NCBI GenBank assembly: GCA_022448245.1
Contig: JAKVCO010000006.1
Location: forward strand, 1-64,000
DNA length: 64,000 bases
Direction of reading: 5' to 3'
DNA from: Paracoccaceae bacterium
GTDB lineage: Bacteria > Pseudomonadota > Alphaproteobacteria > Rhodobacterales > Rhodobacteraceae
The notes beneath the pieces are model-generated. The model was not told the origin of the DNA and ran no database searches. It was given only the letters and a program-made list of their open reading frames with translations. Position 1 is the first letter of the stretch; the number at the start of each line of letters is the position of its first letter. The position numbers and the translations under genes are program-made. Positions 1 to 9,966 of the stretch are shown piece after piece.

Positions 1-83
1 ACAGATGCCCGAAGGTCTTCCTGTCCGCCATCGCCCTCGCAGCTCTCGTAATTTACTGGCTATGAGTCCTGAGCCTAGAGACC

Positions 84-623
84 GTGTTTGCTTGGGACGG
101 CGTTCCTAGAAGCGTGCGCGCATGGAACCGCGATCAAACGTTGGAAACGGCATTTCAGGCATCGGCGGTGTGGGTCTATCAAGCGCTCTCGCGAACCGCT
201 GGTCAAAGCACTCTGTCGGGCGCGCTCGCAGACTTCGGCTACGGGAATGCGAACATCGGCGCACCCGATCAGCTCACGACCTACTAGTTGGATGACACGC
301 TTCAAATCTCAGCGGTCGAGCAAGTTGCGTTCCTGTCAAAGCTTGCCCGTGAGCAACTGCCGCTGTCCGAGACGACATACCGAGCCGCTAGGGACATCAT
401 GATCAGCGATACCGGTGAGACTTGGGTGATGCGCGCCAAAACGGGGTGGCGCTAAAGCGCGACCGACATGGATATCGGGTGGTTTGTTGGGTGGCTTGAA
501 TGCGCTGACGAGGCCTTTGTGTTCGCCTTGAATACGGACATGCCGGATACGAGATCTCTCCCTCAAAGGCGAGCAATCACCATTGCAGTCCTCGAAGGCA
601 TCGCTGCATTCGATTGCGATTGA
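84..623 (+). pseudogene. Class D (OXA-type) beta-lactamase remnant with two in-frame stops (TAG 285-287, TAA 453-455)
   Basis: One frame reads WDGVPRSVRAWNRDQTLETAFQASAVWVYQALSR...FGYGNANIGAPDQLTTY*LDDTLQISAVEQVAFLSKLAREQLPLSETTYRAARDIMISDTGETWVMRAKTGWR*SATDMDIGWFVGWLECADEAFVFALNTDM..., with class D motifs S-x-V, YGN and KTG; the N-terminal STFK region is not recognisable in the window. Confidence 0.82.
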
Positions 624-687
624 TGTCGCTAGTCAGGTGTGGCGTTGGGCGCGGCACTGATTTTCGAACCTCTACCCACGCCCGGTG

Positions 688-1350
688 TCAGAGCTTCTTC
701 GCCACAACGTAGCGGCTCACAAGGATCCCTGCTTGATCGCTCACTTCAAGAATTTCGAAGCCCCCCGCCTCGATCCGTTTGTTAAGCTCAGATCCAAAGA
801 TGAAGTTCACTGATGGGGCTTTGCCAAGGGCCTGCATGATCGGAACCGCGATACTGTTGATGAGGAAGAACTTCAGACTGAACCCTTCTGGCGCACACAC
901 AGTTTTGGAGATGAATACCCCGCCCGGCTTTGTGACCGACGCGAGATGCTCAAGCGTTTGGTCGAGCGACGGAACGAGGTGCAGCAAGTTATGCGCCAGA
1001 ACAGCGTCATAAGTCGTCCCCTCCTGAGAATGATCCTGCGCCTGGGCGACTTGAAAGGTGATATTCTCCACCCCCTCCTCGGCCCGCTTTTCATTGGCGA
1101 TCTCGATCATACCGGGGGCAAGATCCGAGGCGGTGATCGTCGCGACATGAGGCGCAATCAGCAGCGCGGTTGACCCTGTGCCACACCCGATTTCGAGCAC
1201 GTTGTCGTCTGCCTTGAGGTAGGACTTCGTGCGTTCGAGCGTGTTGAGATAGCCGTCCATGTTTCGGATGGGGTCCGCGGCGTATTTGCGGGCGGTCTTG
1301 CTCCAGAACGCTGCATCTTTGGATAGGTTCACGCGGTCTACCTTTCGCAA
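688..1350 (-). CDS. Class I SAM-dependent methyltransferase
   Basis: VLEIGCGTGSTALLIAP motif I and overall Rossmann methyltransferase pattern. Confidence 0.85.
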   Translation of the reverse strand: MRKVDRVNLSKDAAFWSKTARKYAADPIRNMDGYLNTLERTKSYLKADDNVLEIGCGTGSTALLIAPHVATITASDLAPGMIEIANEKRAEEGVENITFQVAQAQDHSQEGTTYDAVLAHNLLHLVPSLDQTLEHLASVTKPGGVFISKTVCAPEGFSLKFFLINSIAVPIMQALGKAPSVNFIFGSELNKRIEAGGFEILEVSDQAGILVSRYVVAKKL

Positions 1351-1601
1351 ACGAGTGTTTTCCGCGCTTTACCTTGATCGAGCCCAGCACTCAATCGCTG
1401 CAACCTATCGGCCATCAGATTGGCGGTGCCATGAGCGCCAACCGCGCAAATCTAGCAGCGTGATCGTGCGATTGCTTAGTAAGTAGCGACAATTGATGAA
1501 GTCAGACCCAAAGCCACCTTCGCTTGCTTGAACCTACAGCCCCACTTGCCCCAAACACCTGCCTCGCATAGAAGCTCGCCAAACCGCAGGAAGGGGGCTT
1601 C

Positions 1602-2828
1602 ATGCGCCGCGTCGTTATTACAGGTATCGGGATCGTCTGCCCGATCGGAAACACTGTCTCAGAAGTAGAAGCATCTCTACGCGCCGGGAAATCCGGGATC
1701 ACCGCCGAAGAGAAGTACAAAGAGCATGGCTTCCGCAGCCAGGTCGCGGGCATCCCGCGGATCGATGTCTCTGAACACATCGACAAGCGCCAGTTGCGCT
1801 TTATGGGCCCAGGTGCGGCGTATTCCTACATCGCTATGGAACAAGCCATCGCGGATGCAGGCCTTGAAGAGAGCGACATCTCGAACGAGCGCACAGGCCT
1901 TATCGCCTCCTCGGGCGGGCCGTCCACTTCGAACTTTTTCACGGCGTTCGACACGGTGATCAACAAGGGCTCGCCCAAGCGGATGGGCCCGTTCATGGTC
2001 ACGCGCTGCATGTCGTCGACTGTGTCGGCCTGTCTTGCAACGCCCTTCAAGATCAAGGGCGTGAACTACTCCATCACCTCGGCCTGCTCGACCACGCTCC
2101 ACTGCATGGGCAACGGCGCAGAGCAAATCCAGATGGGCAAACAAGACATCGTCTTTGCCGGCGGCGGGGAAGAGGTCGACTGGACGCTGTCGTGCCTCTT
2201 TGACGCGATGGGCGCGATGTCATCGAAATACAACGACACACCGGAGAAAGCCTCCCGCCCGTTTGACGCCACGCGTGACGGTTTCGTCATCGGTGGCGGT
2301 GGCGGCATGGTGGTCCTCGAGGAGCTCGAGCACGCCAAAGCACGCGGCGCCAAGATTTACGCAGAAGTCACCGGCTACGGCGCGACCTCTGACGGCCACG
2401 ACATGGTGGCTCCGTCCGGTGAAGGCGGCGAGCGTTCCATGAAACTGGCGCTCGGCACGCTGCCAGATGGCCGCAAAGTCGACTACATCAACGCGCACGG
2501 CACCTCGACGCCGGTGGGCGACGTGACCGAGATGATGGCCGTGCGCCGGGTCTTCGGCGAAGAGCACCCGGTGGTGACCTCCACCAAGTCGCAGACGGGC
2601 CACGCGCTCGGCGGCGCAGGCGTGCACGAGGCGATCTACAGCCTCATCATGATGGAGAAAGGCTTCATCGCACCCTCGATCAACGTGACCGAGCTCGCAC
2701 CTGAGCTGCGTCCCGACGAAGTGTGCACCGAGTACCGCGAGGGCGTGGAACTCGATTCCGTTCTTTCTAATTCCTTCGGTTTCGGAGGCACGAACGCCTC
2801 CATGATCATGAGCAAATTCAGCGAGTAA
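1602..2828 (+). CDS. fabB: Beta-ketoacyl-ACP synthase I
   Basis: [17 protein letters not shown]; active-site [43 protein letters not shown]; adjacent to fabI. Confidence 0.93.
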   Translation: MRRVVITGIGIVCPIGNTVSEVEASLRAGKSGITAEEKYKEHGFRSQVAGIPRIDVSEHIDKRQLRFMGPGAAYSYIAMEQAIADAGLEESDISNERTGLIASSGGPSTSNFFTAFDTVINKGSPKRMGPFMVTRCMSSTVSACLATPFKIKGVNYSITSACSTTLHCMGNGAEQIQMGKQDIVFAGGGEEVDWTLSCLFDAMGAMSSKYNDTPEKASRPFDATRDGFVIGGGGGMVVLEELEHAKARGAKIYAEVTGYGATSDGHDMVAPSGEGGERSMKLALGTLPDGRKVDYINAHGTSTPVGDVTEMMAVRRVFGEEHPVVTSTKSQTGHALGGAGVHEAIYSLIMMEKGFIAPSINVTELAPELRPDEVCTEYREGVELDSVLSNSFGFGGTNASMIMSKFSE

Positions 2829-2833
2829 TACCC

Positions 2834-3622
2834 ATGGCAGACCTTTTGAAAGGCAAGAAGGGCCTGATTACAGGCATCGCCAACAACCGTTCCATCGCGT
2901 ACGGCATTGCGGCTGCGATGAAGGCCGAAGGGGCCGAGCTGGCCTTTGCGTGCCAGATGGACGTGTTCGGCGAGAAGGTGAAGCCCCTGGCAGAGGAGCT
3001 GGGCGTCAGCATCGTAACCGACTATTCCGCGACAGACGACGCAGTGTCGAAGGCCTGCTTTGATCGCTTGGCCGGTGAGTGGGGCTCGCTCGATTTCTGC
3101 GTCCACGCGATGGCCTATTCCGACAAGAACGAGCTCACGGGTTCCTTCACGGATACGTCGCGCGAGAACTTCAAGAACTCGCTCGATATCTCCGCCTATT
3201 CGCTCATCGACATGGCACGCAACGCGGCACCGCTCATGACCGATGGCGGTTCGATCATGGCCCTCACCTACCAGGGCTCCAAAAAAGCGACGCCGTGGTA
3301 CAATGTGATGGGCGTGGCAAAAGCTGCCCTTGAGACGACTGTACTTTACCTTGCAAATGACCTCGGGCCGCAAGGGATCCGCGTGAACTCGATTTCGCCA
3401 GGACCGATGAAGACGCTGTCCGGTGCCGCCATTGGTGGCGCACGCAAGACGTTCCGCTTCACGCAGGCAAACGCTCCCCTGCGCAAGAACGCGTCGCTCG
3501 AGGCAATCGGTGGTACGGCCGTCTACCTTGCGTCCGACTATTCGGACTGCACGACGGGTGAATGCATCATGGTCGACGGTGGCTACCACATCCTGGGCAT
3601 GCCGCAGCCAGACAACCTCTGA
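2834..3622 (+). CDS. fabI: Enoyl-ACP reductase (NADH)
   Basis: GKKGLITGIANNRSIAYGIA, ISPGPMKTLSGAAIGG; starts 6 bp after fabB. Confidence 0.93.
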   Translation: MADLLKGKKGLITGIANNRSIAYGIAAAMKAEGAELAFACQMDVFGEKVKPLAEELGVSIVTDYSATDDAVSKACFDRLAGEWGSLDFCVHAMAYSDKNELTGSFTDTSRENFKNSLDISAYSLIDMARNAAPLMTDGGSIMALTYQGSKKATPWYNVMGVAKAALETTVLYLANDLGPQGIRVNSISPGPMKTLSGAAIGGARKTFRFTQANAPLRKNASLEAIGGTAVYLASDYSDCTTGECIMVDGGYHILGMPQPDNL

Positions 3623-3629
3623 TCACCGG

Positions 3630-4079
3630 ATGATCGGCGCGCGGATAAAGGCAACGCTTGTTGAAGGCGTCGTTTGCCTCGCCTTGATGCTGCCGATCTT
3701 CTTGCTGCTTGAACGCCAGGACGTCGGTCTTTGGCTTTCATTTAGCTTGGCCGCCGCCCTGGGGCTCTTCTTTGCGCCTCTCGTTTTACTGCTCCGCGCA
3801 ATCGCGCGGGCAAAACCGCCCGCCGAAGAGCACCTTCGCGCCGGGCTCCAACTTGTCGGCGACGGCTGCCACCTGTGCCGCCTCATGCGGTTTTGGTTGC
3901 CGTTGGTCGCACTCCCCGGCGGCGTCGCAGCTGCAATCTACTGGGGCAGTTGGGGCGCCGCGCCGCTGGGCCTTGCAGTCACGGCGGTGCACCTCGCGAC
4001 AGGGCTTTCAGCGCTCGCTGAGGGGCGAGAGCCCCATTGGGCGCGTCTTACCGGGTTCCGGTTCGAACGCACCAACTGA
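3630..4079 (+). CDS. Small membrane protein of unknown function
   Basis: ATG at 3630; several hydrophobic segments (VVCLALMLPIFLLL, LSFSLAAALGLFFAPLVLLL, FWLPLVALPGGVAAAIYWG). Confidence 0.6.
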   Translation: MIGARIKATLVEGVVCLALMLPIFLLLERQDVGLWLSFSLAAALGLFFAPLVLLLRAIARAKPPAEEHLRAGLQLVGDGCHLCRLMRFWLPLVALPGGVAAAIYWGSWGAAPLGLAVTAVHLATGLSALAEGREPHWARLTGFRFERTN

Positions 4080-4080
4080 A

Positions 4081-4161
4081 CGAGGGGCCAGCCCCTCGAG
4101 CTCCCCGAAGTACATTTGCACAAAGAAGAGGGGCGCCCTCTTCTTTGTGCAAATGTACTTC
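4081..4161. repeat. Hairpin CGAGGGGC-CA-GCCCCTCG (4081-4098) followed by 26-bp perfect inverted repeat with 3-nt loop (4107-4132 / 4136-4161)
   Basis: GAAGTACATTTGCACAAAGAAGAGGG-GCG-CCCTCTTCTTTGTGCAAATGTACTTC read directly. Confidence 0.95.
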
Positions 4162-4214
4162 CGCCGGAGGCATCCCGACTTTTCAACTGCGCCGACCTGT
4201 GCGAGCCTCGCATC

Positions 4215-4889
4215 ATGTCTATCAGTACCTGCATTTTCGACGCCTACGGCACGCTCTTTGACGTGGGCGCCGCGGCGAGAGAGGCCGCAAAGGAGAACAC
4301 CGCTCTGGCCGACGCATGGCCCGGGCTTGCCGCGGATTGGCGGCGGAAGCAGTTGGAGTATTCGTGGCTGCGCGCCGTGGCAGGAACCTATTGCGACTTT
4401 TGGCAGCTCACGCAGGACGGGCTCGATTGGGCGATGGAAGCGGCAGGTCTGAGTGATGCCGCCCTTCGCCAACGCTTGCTTGATCTGTATTGGGAGCTTC
4501 AGGCTTACCCGGAAGTTCCCGAGATGCTGGAAGCTCTCGCGGGTGCCGGCAAAGCCACGGGCATTTTATCGAATGGATCACCCAAGATGCTAGATGCCGC
4601 GGTGACATCGGCGGGCATTGGAGACCTACTGGATGCGACGCTGAGCGTTGAAAGCGTGGGCATCTTCAAACCGGCAGCATCTGTGTACGATCTTGTCGGC
4701 CAGCACTTTCGCTGCACGCCATCTGAGGTTCTGTTTGTCAGCTCGAACGGGTGGGACGCCGCGCATGCGGCGGCTTACGGGTTCGAGACCGTATGGGTGA
4801 ACCGAGAAGGCTTGCCCATGGACCGTTTGCCGGGCGCGCCAGCGCATGTCGTCAGCGACCTCACAGCTATTTCAGGCCTCGCGCTGTGA
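4215..4889 (+). CDS. Haloacid dehalogenase type II, HAD superfamily
   Basis: CIFDAYGTLFDVGAAA; ILSNGSPKML; VSSNGWDAAHAAAYGF. Confidence 0.88.
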   Translation: MSISTCIFDAYGTLFDVGAAAREAAKENTALADAWPGLAADWRRKQLEYSWLRAVAGTYCDFWQLTQDGLDWAMEAAGLSDAALRQRLLDLYWELQAYPEVPEMLEALAGAGKATGILSNGSPKMLDAAVTSAGIGDLLDATLSVESVGIFKPAASVYDLVGQHFRCTPSEVLFVSSNGWDAAHAAAYGFETVWVNREGLPMDRLPGAPAHVVSDLTAISGLAL

Positions 4890-5701
4890 GTTACTTCACT
4901 GCCTCGGATGGAGCGCGGATTCACTTCAGCGACGAAGGCAACGGCCGCCCTCTCCTATGTTTGTCGGGCCTTACCCGCACGGGGCGCGATTTTGACTATG
5001 TGGCGCCCCACTTGCCGCCTTGCCGGTTGATCCGGATGGATTATCGCGGGCGGGGCATGTCTGATTTCTCGGGCGCCGCCACCTACTCGGTCCAACGTGA
5101 AGGCCAAGATGCAATTGAGCTTCTTGATCATCTGGGGATCGATAAGGTCTCTATCCTCGGGACATCGCGCGGGGGCATCATTGCTATGGTCTTAGCCTTC
5201 AGCGTGAAGGATCGGCTTGCGGCCGTGGCACTAAATGACATTGGCCCAAAGATCGAGGCGGCGGGGCTCGACGCGATCAAGGATTACCTCGGGCGGCGTC
5301 CCTCTTTCCGGACGTTGGATGAGGCTGTGAGCAAACGCTCAACGGTGATGACGGGCTTTGCCAATGTGCCCGAGGCCCGCTGGGCGCAGGAAGTGATGCT
5401 GCATTACCGTGGCGCGCTGGGGGGCCTCGATATCACCTACGATCCGGCCCTACGCGACGCCGTGTTAAGCAATGAGGCCGCCGCTGTGCCGGACCTCTGG
5501 CCCATATTCGACAGCTTGAATGGACTGCCCTTGGCGCTGATCAGAGGCGCGAATTCGGACCTTCTGAGCAGCGAAACAGCCCAAGAGATGCTCCGCCGCC
5601 GCCCGGATATGATCTTCGCGGATGTGCCCGATCGCGGGCATGTTCCTTTCCTTGACGAACCAGAAGCGCTCGAGGCGCTTCACACATGGTGGGACCTATG
5701 A
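4886..5701 (+). CDS. Alpha/beta hydrolase
   Basis: GTG start overlaps the upstream stop by 4 bp; GTSRGGIIAM nucleophile elbow; RGHVPFLDEP. Confidence 0.82.
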   Translation: MSYFTASDGARIHFSDEGNGRPLLCLSGLTRTGRDFDYVAPHLPPCRLIRMDYRGRGMSDFSGAATYSVQREGQDAIELLDHLGIDKVSILGTSRGGIIAMVLAFSVKDRLAAVALNDIGPKIEAAGLDAIKDYLGRRPSFRTLDEAVSKRSTVMTGFANVPEARWAQEVMLHYRGALGGLDITYDPALRDAVLSNEAAAVPDLWPIFDSLNGLPLALIRGANSDLLSSETAQEMLRRRPDMIFADVPDRGHVPFLDEPEALEALHTWWDL

Positions 5702-6648
5702 ACTTTGACATGATCCAAGCTTCTGCGGCGCGCGCAGAAGGCCACGTACGGCGCACGCCACTCCTCACCTCGCCGTTTATCGACGAAATCGCCGGGCGTC
5801 GCGTTTGGGTGAAGGCCGAATGCCTGCAGCACACCGGCTCATTCAAGTTCCGCGGCGCTTGGTCCGCCGTTTCCGCGCTAAGCGATGAAGAACGCGCTCA
5901 GGGCATCTTTGCCTCCTCGAGCGGCAACCATGCCCAAGCGATCGCGCTGGCCTCCAAGATGCATGGCGCCAGTGCCGTGATCCTGATGCCGTCGGACGCG
6001 CCCAAACTGAAGATTGCCAACACCGAAGCGTTGGGCGCCGAAGTCGTGCTCTATGATCGGGCAACCGAGGACCGGGAGGAGCTTGCAAAGAACCTCGCCG
6101 CCCAGCGCCAGCTGACCTTCATTCCGCCCTACGATCATCCCCAGGTCATTGCGGGCCAAGGCACCTGTGGGCTCGAAATCCATGAGGACGCACCTGAAGG
6201 CGCGGACGTGCTCGTCTGCTGTTCGGGCGGTGGCCTCACGGCGGGCATTGCGCTGGCCCTCGAAGAGACGGGGCGCCGGGTCCATCCAGTAGAGCCAGAG
6301 GGCTTTGACGATGTGGCGCGCTCGCTGATTGCAGGCGAACGCAAGCGTAACGAGAAGACGTCGGGCAGCCTGTGCGACGCGATCATCTCTCCCCAAGCGG
6401 GGGACCTCACTTGGCCCATCATCAAGCGGCTTTGCAAACCGGGGATCGTCGTGACCGAGGACGAAGCTTTGCGCACGATGGCGCTCGCGTGGCTCAGGCT
6501 CAAGATCGTGGTGGAACCCGGCGGTGCAGTGGCGCTGGCCGCGGTCCTCTTCCACGGGGACGAGATTGAAGGCGATGACATCGCGCTCACCGTCTCGGGC
6601 GGCAACGTAGACCCGGCTGTCTTCGCTATGGCCATGGAGAAACTATGA
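5698..6648 (+). CDS. Serine/threonine dehydratase (PLP fold type II)
   Basis: QHTGSFKFRGAWSA PLP-lysine motif; SSSGNHAQAIA; CSGGGLTAGIA. Confidence 0.87.
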   Translation: MNFDMIQASAARAEGHVRRTPLLTSPFIDEIAGRRVWVKAECLQHTGSFKFRGAWSAVSALSDEERAQGIFASSSGNHAQAIALASKMHGASAVILMPSDAPKLKIANTEALGAEVVLYDRATEDREELAKNLAAQRQLTFIPPYDHPQVIAGQGTCGLEIHEDAPEGADVLVCCSGGGLTAGIALALEETGRRVHPVEPEGFDDVARSLIAGERKRNEKTSGSLCDAIISPQAGDLTWPIIKRLCKPGIVVTEDEALRTMALAWLRLKIVVEPGGAVALAAVLFHGDEIEGDDIALTVSGGNVDPAVFAMAMEKL

Positions 6649-7829
6649 CCGACTTCACCATCGCATCCTTCAACGTCAAAAACCTGATCGGCGCCGATCA
6701 GGAATACTACCGCTTTGAGAGCTACACGCCCGAGGAGCACGCTTGGAAAGAAGATTGGCTCGCCGATCAGCTGCTGACCATGGACGCCGATATCGTCTGT
6801 TTTCAGGAAATCTTCGCGGCTGATGCGCTCCGCGATGTGGTGCGCGAAACGAATGCACGTGGGATCGCTTCGAACGAGGCCGTCGTGCCCGATCGTTCCA
6901 AGCGCTACGCCCGCAAGGCGATTTTCCGCAAACTCGCGTTCGAGCCCTATGACGAGGCTCAGATCGCCTTTGCGCCCAATGCCAATGACGGTGAACCGGG
7001 GCAGCGGCGCCCGGGCGTGGCGGTGCTTTCGCGCATGGGGTTTGTGGGGGCGCCGGAGGTCATCCAGGTGCTGCCGGAGCCTTTGGAAATCCCATTCTCC
7101 GATCTCGGTGGCGAGGACGGCGGGTCCTTCACGATCAGCCGCACCTCGCGCCCGATCCTGAAAGTCCGCGTACCCGTGGGCGACAAGATCATCACCATCT
7201 TCAACTGCCATCTGAAATCGAAACTGGGGGAGTTCCCGCGCAAGGATGGCAACCAGCCGCCCGAGGTGGACTTGGTCAACTACGACCCCTCTGGCCGCGC
7301 CATGGGATCGCTGCGGGCCGCACTCCGCCGGATGGCGGAGGCTTGGGTGCTGCGCAACGAGGTGCTGAAATCCCTTGCCGTGGGCGAGCCTGTCATGGTG
7401 CTCGGTGATTTCAACGATGGCGAACATGCGGTGTCGTCAGAAATCATCGCAGGCGAGACGCCGTTCAAAAACTACTCCTGGATGCGCCGCCACGATGCCG
7501 AGCATCGCTCAGACCGCTACACGCAGGACGAAAATGAGGTGATCCGCGAACAGATCGAGGCTGTGCGTCTTCACTCCGCCGAAAAGCTCTTCGTGCGCCG
7601 CTCGCTGCGCGACATGGTCTACACAGCGGCTTTTGGCGGCAATTTCGAGAGCATCGATCAGATCTTCATGTCGCGCCATTTCCATCCGGATTACGCCGAC
7701 CGCATTGGCGAGATGAATTACTTTAGCGTGCTGAACGACCACCTGACGGACGGCTCACATCCTGAGGCGCCCTACAACAAGCTGGCCTCTGACCACGGCC
7801 AGATCATCGCGCATATGAGGCTGGGATGA
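6645..7829 (+). CDS. Endonuclease/exonuclease/phosphatase family protein
   Basis: FTIASFNVKNL...DIVCFQEIF; NCHLKSKLG; VLGDFNDGEHAV; ATGA overlap with the upstream gene. Confidence 0.82.
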   Translation: MTDFTIASFNVKNLIGADQEYYRFESYTPEEHAWKEDWLADQLLTMDADIVCFQEIFAADALRDVVRETNARGIASNEAVVPDRSKRYARKAIFRKLAFEPYDEAQIAFAPNANDGEPGQRRPGVAVLSRMGFVGAPEVIQVLPEPLEIPFSDLGGEDGGSFTISRTSRPILKVRVPVGDKIITIFNCHLKSKLGEFPRKDGNQPPEVDLVNYDPSGRAMGSLRAALRRMAEAWVLRNEVLKSLAVGEPVMVLGDFNDGEHAVSSEIIAGETPFKNYSWMRRHDAEHRSDRYTQDENEVIREQIEAVRLHSAEKLFVRRSLRDMVYTAAFGGNFESIDQIFMSRHFHPDYADRIGEMNYFSVLNDHLTDGSHPEAPYNKLASDHGQIIAHMRLG

Positions 7830-8614
7830 AGGTTTTCGACACCGGCCAAGTGAAGCTGCACTACCGGGTGGATGGTGATCCGTCTGGCGCGCCACTCGTT
7901 TTTGCCAACTCGCTCGGCACGGATCTGAGGCTCTGGGACGCGGTGCTGCCGCTCCTGCCACCGGGTCTCAGGATCATCCGCTATGACAAGCGCGGTCATG
8001 GCCTGAGCGACTGCCCTAAGGCGCCATATTCCATGGGCGCACTGGTCAAAGACGTGGAGAGCTTGCTGGATCACCTTGAGGTGCGCGAATGCGTCTTCGT
8101 GGGCCTCTCCATAGGCGGCCTCATCGCGCAAGGCCTCGCATCCAAGCGTCTCGATATCGTGCGGGCGCTCGTGCTGTCGAACACCGGGGCCAAGATCGCA
8201 ACGCGCGAAATCTGGGGCGACAGGATCGACACGATCCGCCGCCACGGCATGCCCGCCATCGGGGACGCAACGATGAAGCGCTGGTTCTCAAAGGGTTTCC
8301 GCGAAAAGCCTGAGATGGCCGCGTGGCGCAACATGCTGATCTCCACCCCCGCTGAAGGGTACATCGGCTGCGCAGATGCCATCGCGGGCACTGATTTTTA
8401 CACGCCGACGGCCGCGCTGCGCCTCCCTTGCCTCGGCATCGCGGGGTCCGAGGATGACGCGACACCGCCCGATCTGGTGCGCGAGACGGTGGACCTGATC
8501 CCGGGATCGCGACTTGAAATCATGCGCCGCGCGGGCCACCTGCCTTGCGTGGAAGATTCTGAGACCTATGCAAGCCACCTGCGCGCATTCCTCAAAGAGG
8601 TAGGCCACGCCTGA
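7826..8614 (+). CDS. 3-oxoadipate enol-lactonase-like alpha/beta hydrolase (PcaD-like)
   Basis: VFANSLGTDLRLWD; RYDKRGHGLSD; VGLSIGGLIAQGLA. Confidence 0.8.
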   Translation: MKVFDTGQVKLHYRVDGDPSGAPLVFANSLGTDLRLWDAVLPLLPPGLRIIRYDKRGHGLSDCPKAPYSMGALVKDVESLLDHLEVRECVFVGLSIGGLIAQGLASKRLDIVRALVLSNTGAKIATREIWGDRIDTIRRHGMPAIGDATMKRWFSKGFREKPEMAAWRNMLISTPAEGYIGCADAIAGTDFYTPTAALRLPCLGIAGSEDDATPPDLVRETVDLIPGSRLEIMRRAGHLPCVEDSETYASHLRAFLKEVGHA

Positions 8615-8686
8615 GCAAGCGCCCGCATGTAAGCCCTTCTCTTGCAGGAGTTGAAGTGCTAGGCGAGCGCTGCAACTAGAGGCACC

Positions 8687-9913
8687 ATGGCCACATCCGT
8701 CTCCAATCCACGCCTCGCGCTGACCTTCATCATCATCACGCTGACGATCGATGCGATGGGCATCGGGCTCATCCTGCCGGTGCTGCCGACCCTTATCCGC
8801 GAGATTACGGGCGCTGACCTCGGCCAGGCTGCGGTCTGGGGCGGGATCATGACAACGATCTTTGCGGGCATGCAGTTCATCTTTGGCCCGATCGTGGGAT
8901 CACTGAGTGACCGCTACGGGCGCCGACCGATCTTGTTGGGGTCGCTCTTTGTCGTGGCGGTGGACTTTGTGATCATGGGCATGGCGCAGGCCATGTGGCT
9001 CTTGATCCTGACGCGGGTGATCGGGGGTATCGCGACCTCTACACAGTCCACGGCAGCAGCCTTCATCGCCGATATCTCCCCGCCGGAAAAACGCGCGGCG
9101 AACTTCGGTCTGATCGGTGCGGCCTTTGGGGTGGGCTTCGTTCTCGGGCCCTTTATCGGCGGCGCCTTGGGGGAATTCGGCCCCCGCATGCCCTTCTTCG
9201 CTGCGGCTGCGCTTGCCGCAATCAACATGGTCTTTGGCTACTTCGTGCTGCCTGAAACGGTATCGCGCGAGAAACGCCGTCCCTTCGACCTCAAACGCGC
9301 CAATCCCTTCGGCGCGTTCAAATCCGTGGGCAAGCTGGAGGACGTGCAGCGCCTCCTCGTCATCGCGTTCCTCTATGAGTTCGCCTTCATCGTGTACCCC
9401 GTTGTCTGGGCCTATTTCACGCCCGAGCGCTTCGGCTGGAGCGAGTGGATGGTGGGGGTCTCTCTCGGGACCTTCGGCATCTCGATCGCGATCGTGCAGG
9501 GCTTCCTCATTCGCATCATCATCCCCAAGCTCGGCGTGCGCGCGACGATCCTCTACGGGTTCATTTTCAACACCGGCATCTTCATCGCTTTGGCCTTCAT
9601 CACGAATGGCTGGCTGGTGCTGGCGCTGACGCCGATCTCGGCCCTTGGCGCGGTCGTTGTGCCTGCGTTGCAAGGCATGATGAGCCAACGTGCGGGCGAC
9701 GATCAGCAGGGTGAGCTTCAGGGTGTCATCACCTCCGCCAAGGCGCTGGCGCTGATCATCTCGCCCTTGGTGATGACGCAGCTCTTTTTCCTCTTCACGC
9801 GCGAGGGCGGCACGTACCAGCCTGGCGCGCCGTTCCTTTTGTCTGCAGCGCTCGTTCTGGCCTGCCTTATCGTCTTCGTCACACGTAAAAGGCGCACTGA
9901 CGTCACGGGATGA
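8687..9913 (+). CDS. MFS transporter, TCR/Tet-like
   Basis: [36 protein letters not shown]; about 12 hydrophobic segments. Confidence 0.87.
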   Translation: MATSVSNPRLALTFIIITLTIDAMGIGLILPVLPTLIREITGADLGQAAVWGGIMTTIFAGMQFIFGPIVGSLSDRYGRRPILLGSLFVVAVDFVIMGMAQAMWLLILTRVIGGIATSTQSTAAAFIADISPPEKRAANFGLIGAAFGVGFVLGPFIGGALGEFGPRMPFFAAAALAAINMVFGYFVLPETVSREKRRPFDLKRANPFGAFKSVGKLEDVQRLLVIAFLYEFAFIVYPVVWAYFTPERFGWSEWMVGVSLGTFGISIAIVQGFLIRIIIPKLGVRATILYGFIFNTGIFIALAFITNGWLVLALTPISALGAVVVPALQGMMSQRAGDDQQGELQGVITSAKALALIISPLVMTQLFFLFTREGGTYQPGAPFLLSAALVLACLIVFVTRKRRTDVTG

Positions 9914-9966
9914 CGCAATAAGGCTTGCACCCGCCGTGCTGATCGGCACGGATCGTCGGAAGAACG

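Noticed and set aside
6135-7427. 430-aa minus-strand ORF
   Set aside because: Antisense to the dehydratase and EEP-family genes, which have clear motifs.
8649-8677. AGTTG...CAACT imperfect stem before the MFS gene
   Set aside because: Short, imperfect arms; expected by chance at this scale.
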